Position numbers and translations under genes: made by a program. Shown here piece after piece: positions 62,134 to 64,000 of a stretch of DNA of 64,000 nucleotides. Each line of letters begins with the position of its first letter. The stretch's first letter is position 1. This DNA comes from Castor canadensis. Its lineage: Eukaryota > Chordata > Mammalia > Rodentia > Castoridae. The stretch covers positions 4,715,333 to 4,779,332 of the forward strand of contig NC_133399.1 of assembly GCF_047511655.1 (NCBI RefSeq), in the 5' to 3' direction. The notes beneath the pieces are model-generated. The model did no database searches. It was given only the letters and a program-made list of their open reading frames with translations, and was not told the origin of the DNA.

Positions 62134-64000
62134 TTTCTTTTTTTTTAATTCATATGTACACACAATGTTTGGGTCATTTCTCCCCCCTTCCTCAAACCCC
62201 TCCCTTACCCCCCATGTCTCCTCCCTCTTCCCTCCACCTCCTCATACCTGGCAGAAATTATTTTGCCCTTATCTCTAATTTTGTTGAAGAGACAGTATAA
62301 ACAATAATAGGAAGGAACAAGGGTTTTTGCTACTTGAGATAAGGATAGCTATACAGGGTGTTGACTCACATTGATTTCCTGTGCATGTGTGTTACCTTCT
62401 AAATTAATTCTTTTTGAACTAACCTTTTCTCTAGTTCCTGGTCCCCTTCTCCTGTTGGCCTCAGTTGCTTTAAGGTATCTGCTTTAGTTTCCCTGTGTTG
62501 AGGGCAACAAATGCTATCTAGTTTTTTGGGTGTCTTACCTATCCTCATATCTCCCTTGTGTGCTCTCGCTTTATCATGTGATCAAAGTGCAATCCCCTTG
62601 TGTTTGCCCTTGATCTAATGTCCACATATGAGGGAGAACATATGATTTTTGGTCTTTTGGGTCAGGCTAACCTCACTCAGAATGATGTTCTCCAATTCCA
62701 TCCATTTACCAGTGAATGATAACATTTCGTTCTTCATGGCTGCATAAAATTCCATTGTGTATAGATACCACATTTTCTTAATCCATTCATCAGTGGTGGG
62801 GCATCTTGGCTGTCTCCATAACTTGGCTATTGTGAATAGTGCTGCAATAAACATGGGTGTGCAGGTCCCTCTGGAGTAACCTGTGTCGCATTCTTTTGGG
62901 TATATCCCCAAGAGTGGAATTGCTGGATCATATGGTAGATCAATGTTTAGCTTTTTAAGTAGCCTCCAAATTTTTTTCCAGAGTGGGTGTACTAGTTTTC
63001 CTACCAGTAGTGTAAAAGGCTTCCTTTTTCCCCACATGCTCACCAACACCTGTTGTTAGTGGTGTTGCTAATCATGGCTATTCTAACAGGGGTGAGGTGG
63101 AATCTTAGTGTGGTTTTAATTTGCATTTCCTTTATTGCTAGAGATGGTGAGCATTTTTTTTATGTGTTTTTTGGCCATTTGAATTTCTTCTTTTGAGAAA
63201 GTGCTGTTTAGTTTACTTGCCCATTTCTTTATTGGTTCATTAGTTTTGGGAGAATTTAGTGTTTTAAGTTCCCTAGATAGTCTAGTTATCAGTCCTTTGT
63301 CTGATGTGTAGCTGACAAATATTTTCTCCCACTCTGTGGGTGTTCTCTTCAGTTTAGAGACCATTTCCTTTGTTGAGCAGAAGCTTTTTAGTTTTATGAA
63401 GTCTCATTTATGTATGCTAAATCTTAGTTGCTGTGCTGCTGGGGTTCCATTGAGAAAGTTCTTACCTATACCTATTAATTCCAGAGTATCTCCTACTCTT
63501 TCCTGTATCAACTGTAGAGTTTGGGGTCTGATATTAAGATTCTTGATCCATTTTGAGTTAATATTTGTATAGGGTAATATACACGGATCTAGTTTCAGTT
63601 TTTTGCAGACTGCTAACCAGTTTTCCCAGCAGTTTTTGTTGAAGAGGCTGCTTTTTCTTTATCGTATATTTTTACCGCCTTTGTCAAAGACAAGTTGGTT
63701 ATAGCTGTGTGGCTTCATATCTGGGTCCTCTATTCTGTTCCACAGGTCTTCATGTCTGTTTTTGTGCCAGTACCATGCTGTTTTTATTGTTATTGCTTTG
63801 TAATATAGTTTAAAGTCAGGTATTGTGATACCTCCAGCATTTTTTTTTTGACTGAGTATTGCCTTGGCTATTCGTGGCCTCTTGTGTTTCCACATAGGTT
63901 TAAGGGTAGATTTTTCAATCTCTTTAATGAATGTCGTTGGAATTTGATGGGAATTGCATTAAACATGTAGATTACTTTTGGAAGTATAGACATTTTTACA
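62134..64000 (-). mobile_element. LINE-1, 3' part, running off the window
   Basis: The best-preserved LINE-1 here, minus strand, with a poly-T (the A-tail) at 62136-62147, a 3'UTR to about 62600, and ORF2 beyond. A 144-codon open stretch (62615-63049) covers the ORF2 C-terminus, including NIDLPYDPAIPLLGIYPKEC and YSRGTCTPMFIAALFTIAKL. Further ORF2 pieces lie at 63116-63364 and 63659-63895, in different frames, so it is already broken. Its 5' end is outside the window. Confidence 0.95.

Overview
This is mammalian nuclear DNA, AT-rich and made almost entirely of interspersed repeats and old local duplications. I found no intact protein-coding gene, tRNA, rRNA or CRISPR array. The host looks like a rodent. 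The dominant SINE is a composite whose tRNA/ID-like end reads roughly 'ttcaaaccccagtaccac', and the LINE-1 copies share a C-rich 3' end (C-rich on the plus strand of minus-oriented copies). From memory both resemble castorimorph rodents (beaver, kangaroo rat, pocket gopher), beaver most of all. That species guess is an inference.

The backbone is a mosaic of diverged duplicated blocks, all in the same orientation. A block of about 6 kb fills 1-6310 and recurs at 46748-52780, with part of it again at 22965-24590. A second block recurs near 8.3, 24.6, 41.0 and 54.9 kb. A third recurs at 17.6-19.0, 27.8-29.0 and 60.2-62.1 kb. A fourth, promoter-bearing block recurs at 42.0-43.3, 43.6-45.5 and 55.5-58.5 kb, with more decayed relatives near 4, 6.4, 20.6, 30.4, 31.0 and 50.6 kb.

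The best explanation is the remains of a KRAB zinc-finger gene cluster. At 12070-12196 there is a KRAB-A exon of exactly 127 nt with one in-frame stop. It is followed at 12399-12459 by the expected 61-nt KRAB-linked exon, whose splice acceptor has decayed. The repeated promoter block ends in a short first exon finishing in ATG directly followed by a GT donor, the usual layout of KRAB-ZNF exon 1. No C2H2 finger exon is visible anywhere. One promoter copy (43.9-44.4 kb) has kept many CpG dinucleotides that its sisters have lost, so it may still be, or recently have been, active.

Other content: an RPS21 processed pseudogene (minus strand, 32.04-32.41 kb); LINE-1 fragments at 12.8-15.1 (-), 32.8-34.4 (+), 37.9-38.9 (+) and 62.1 kb to the window end (-); an apparent internally deleted LINE-1 at 25.9-26.5 kb joining a GC-rich 5'UTR-like part to the 3' tail; a 503-bp solo LTR at 57789-58291 inside a SINE; and about 30 SINE copies. 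Because the blocks are paralogous, several insertions have an 'empty' sister site in the same window, so their order can be worked out by comparison. Unlisted stretches are non-coding intergenic DNA in which I see nothing specific.
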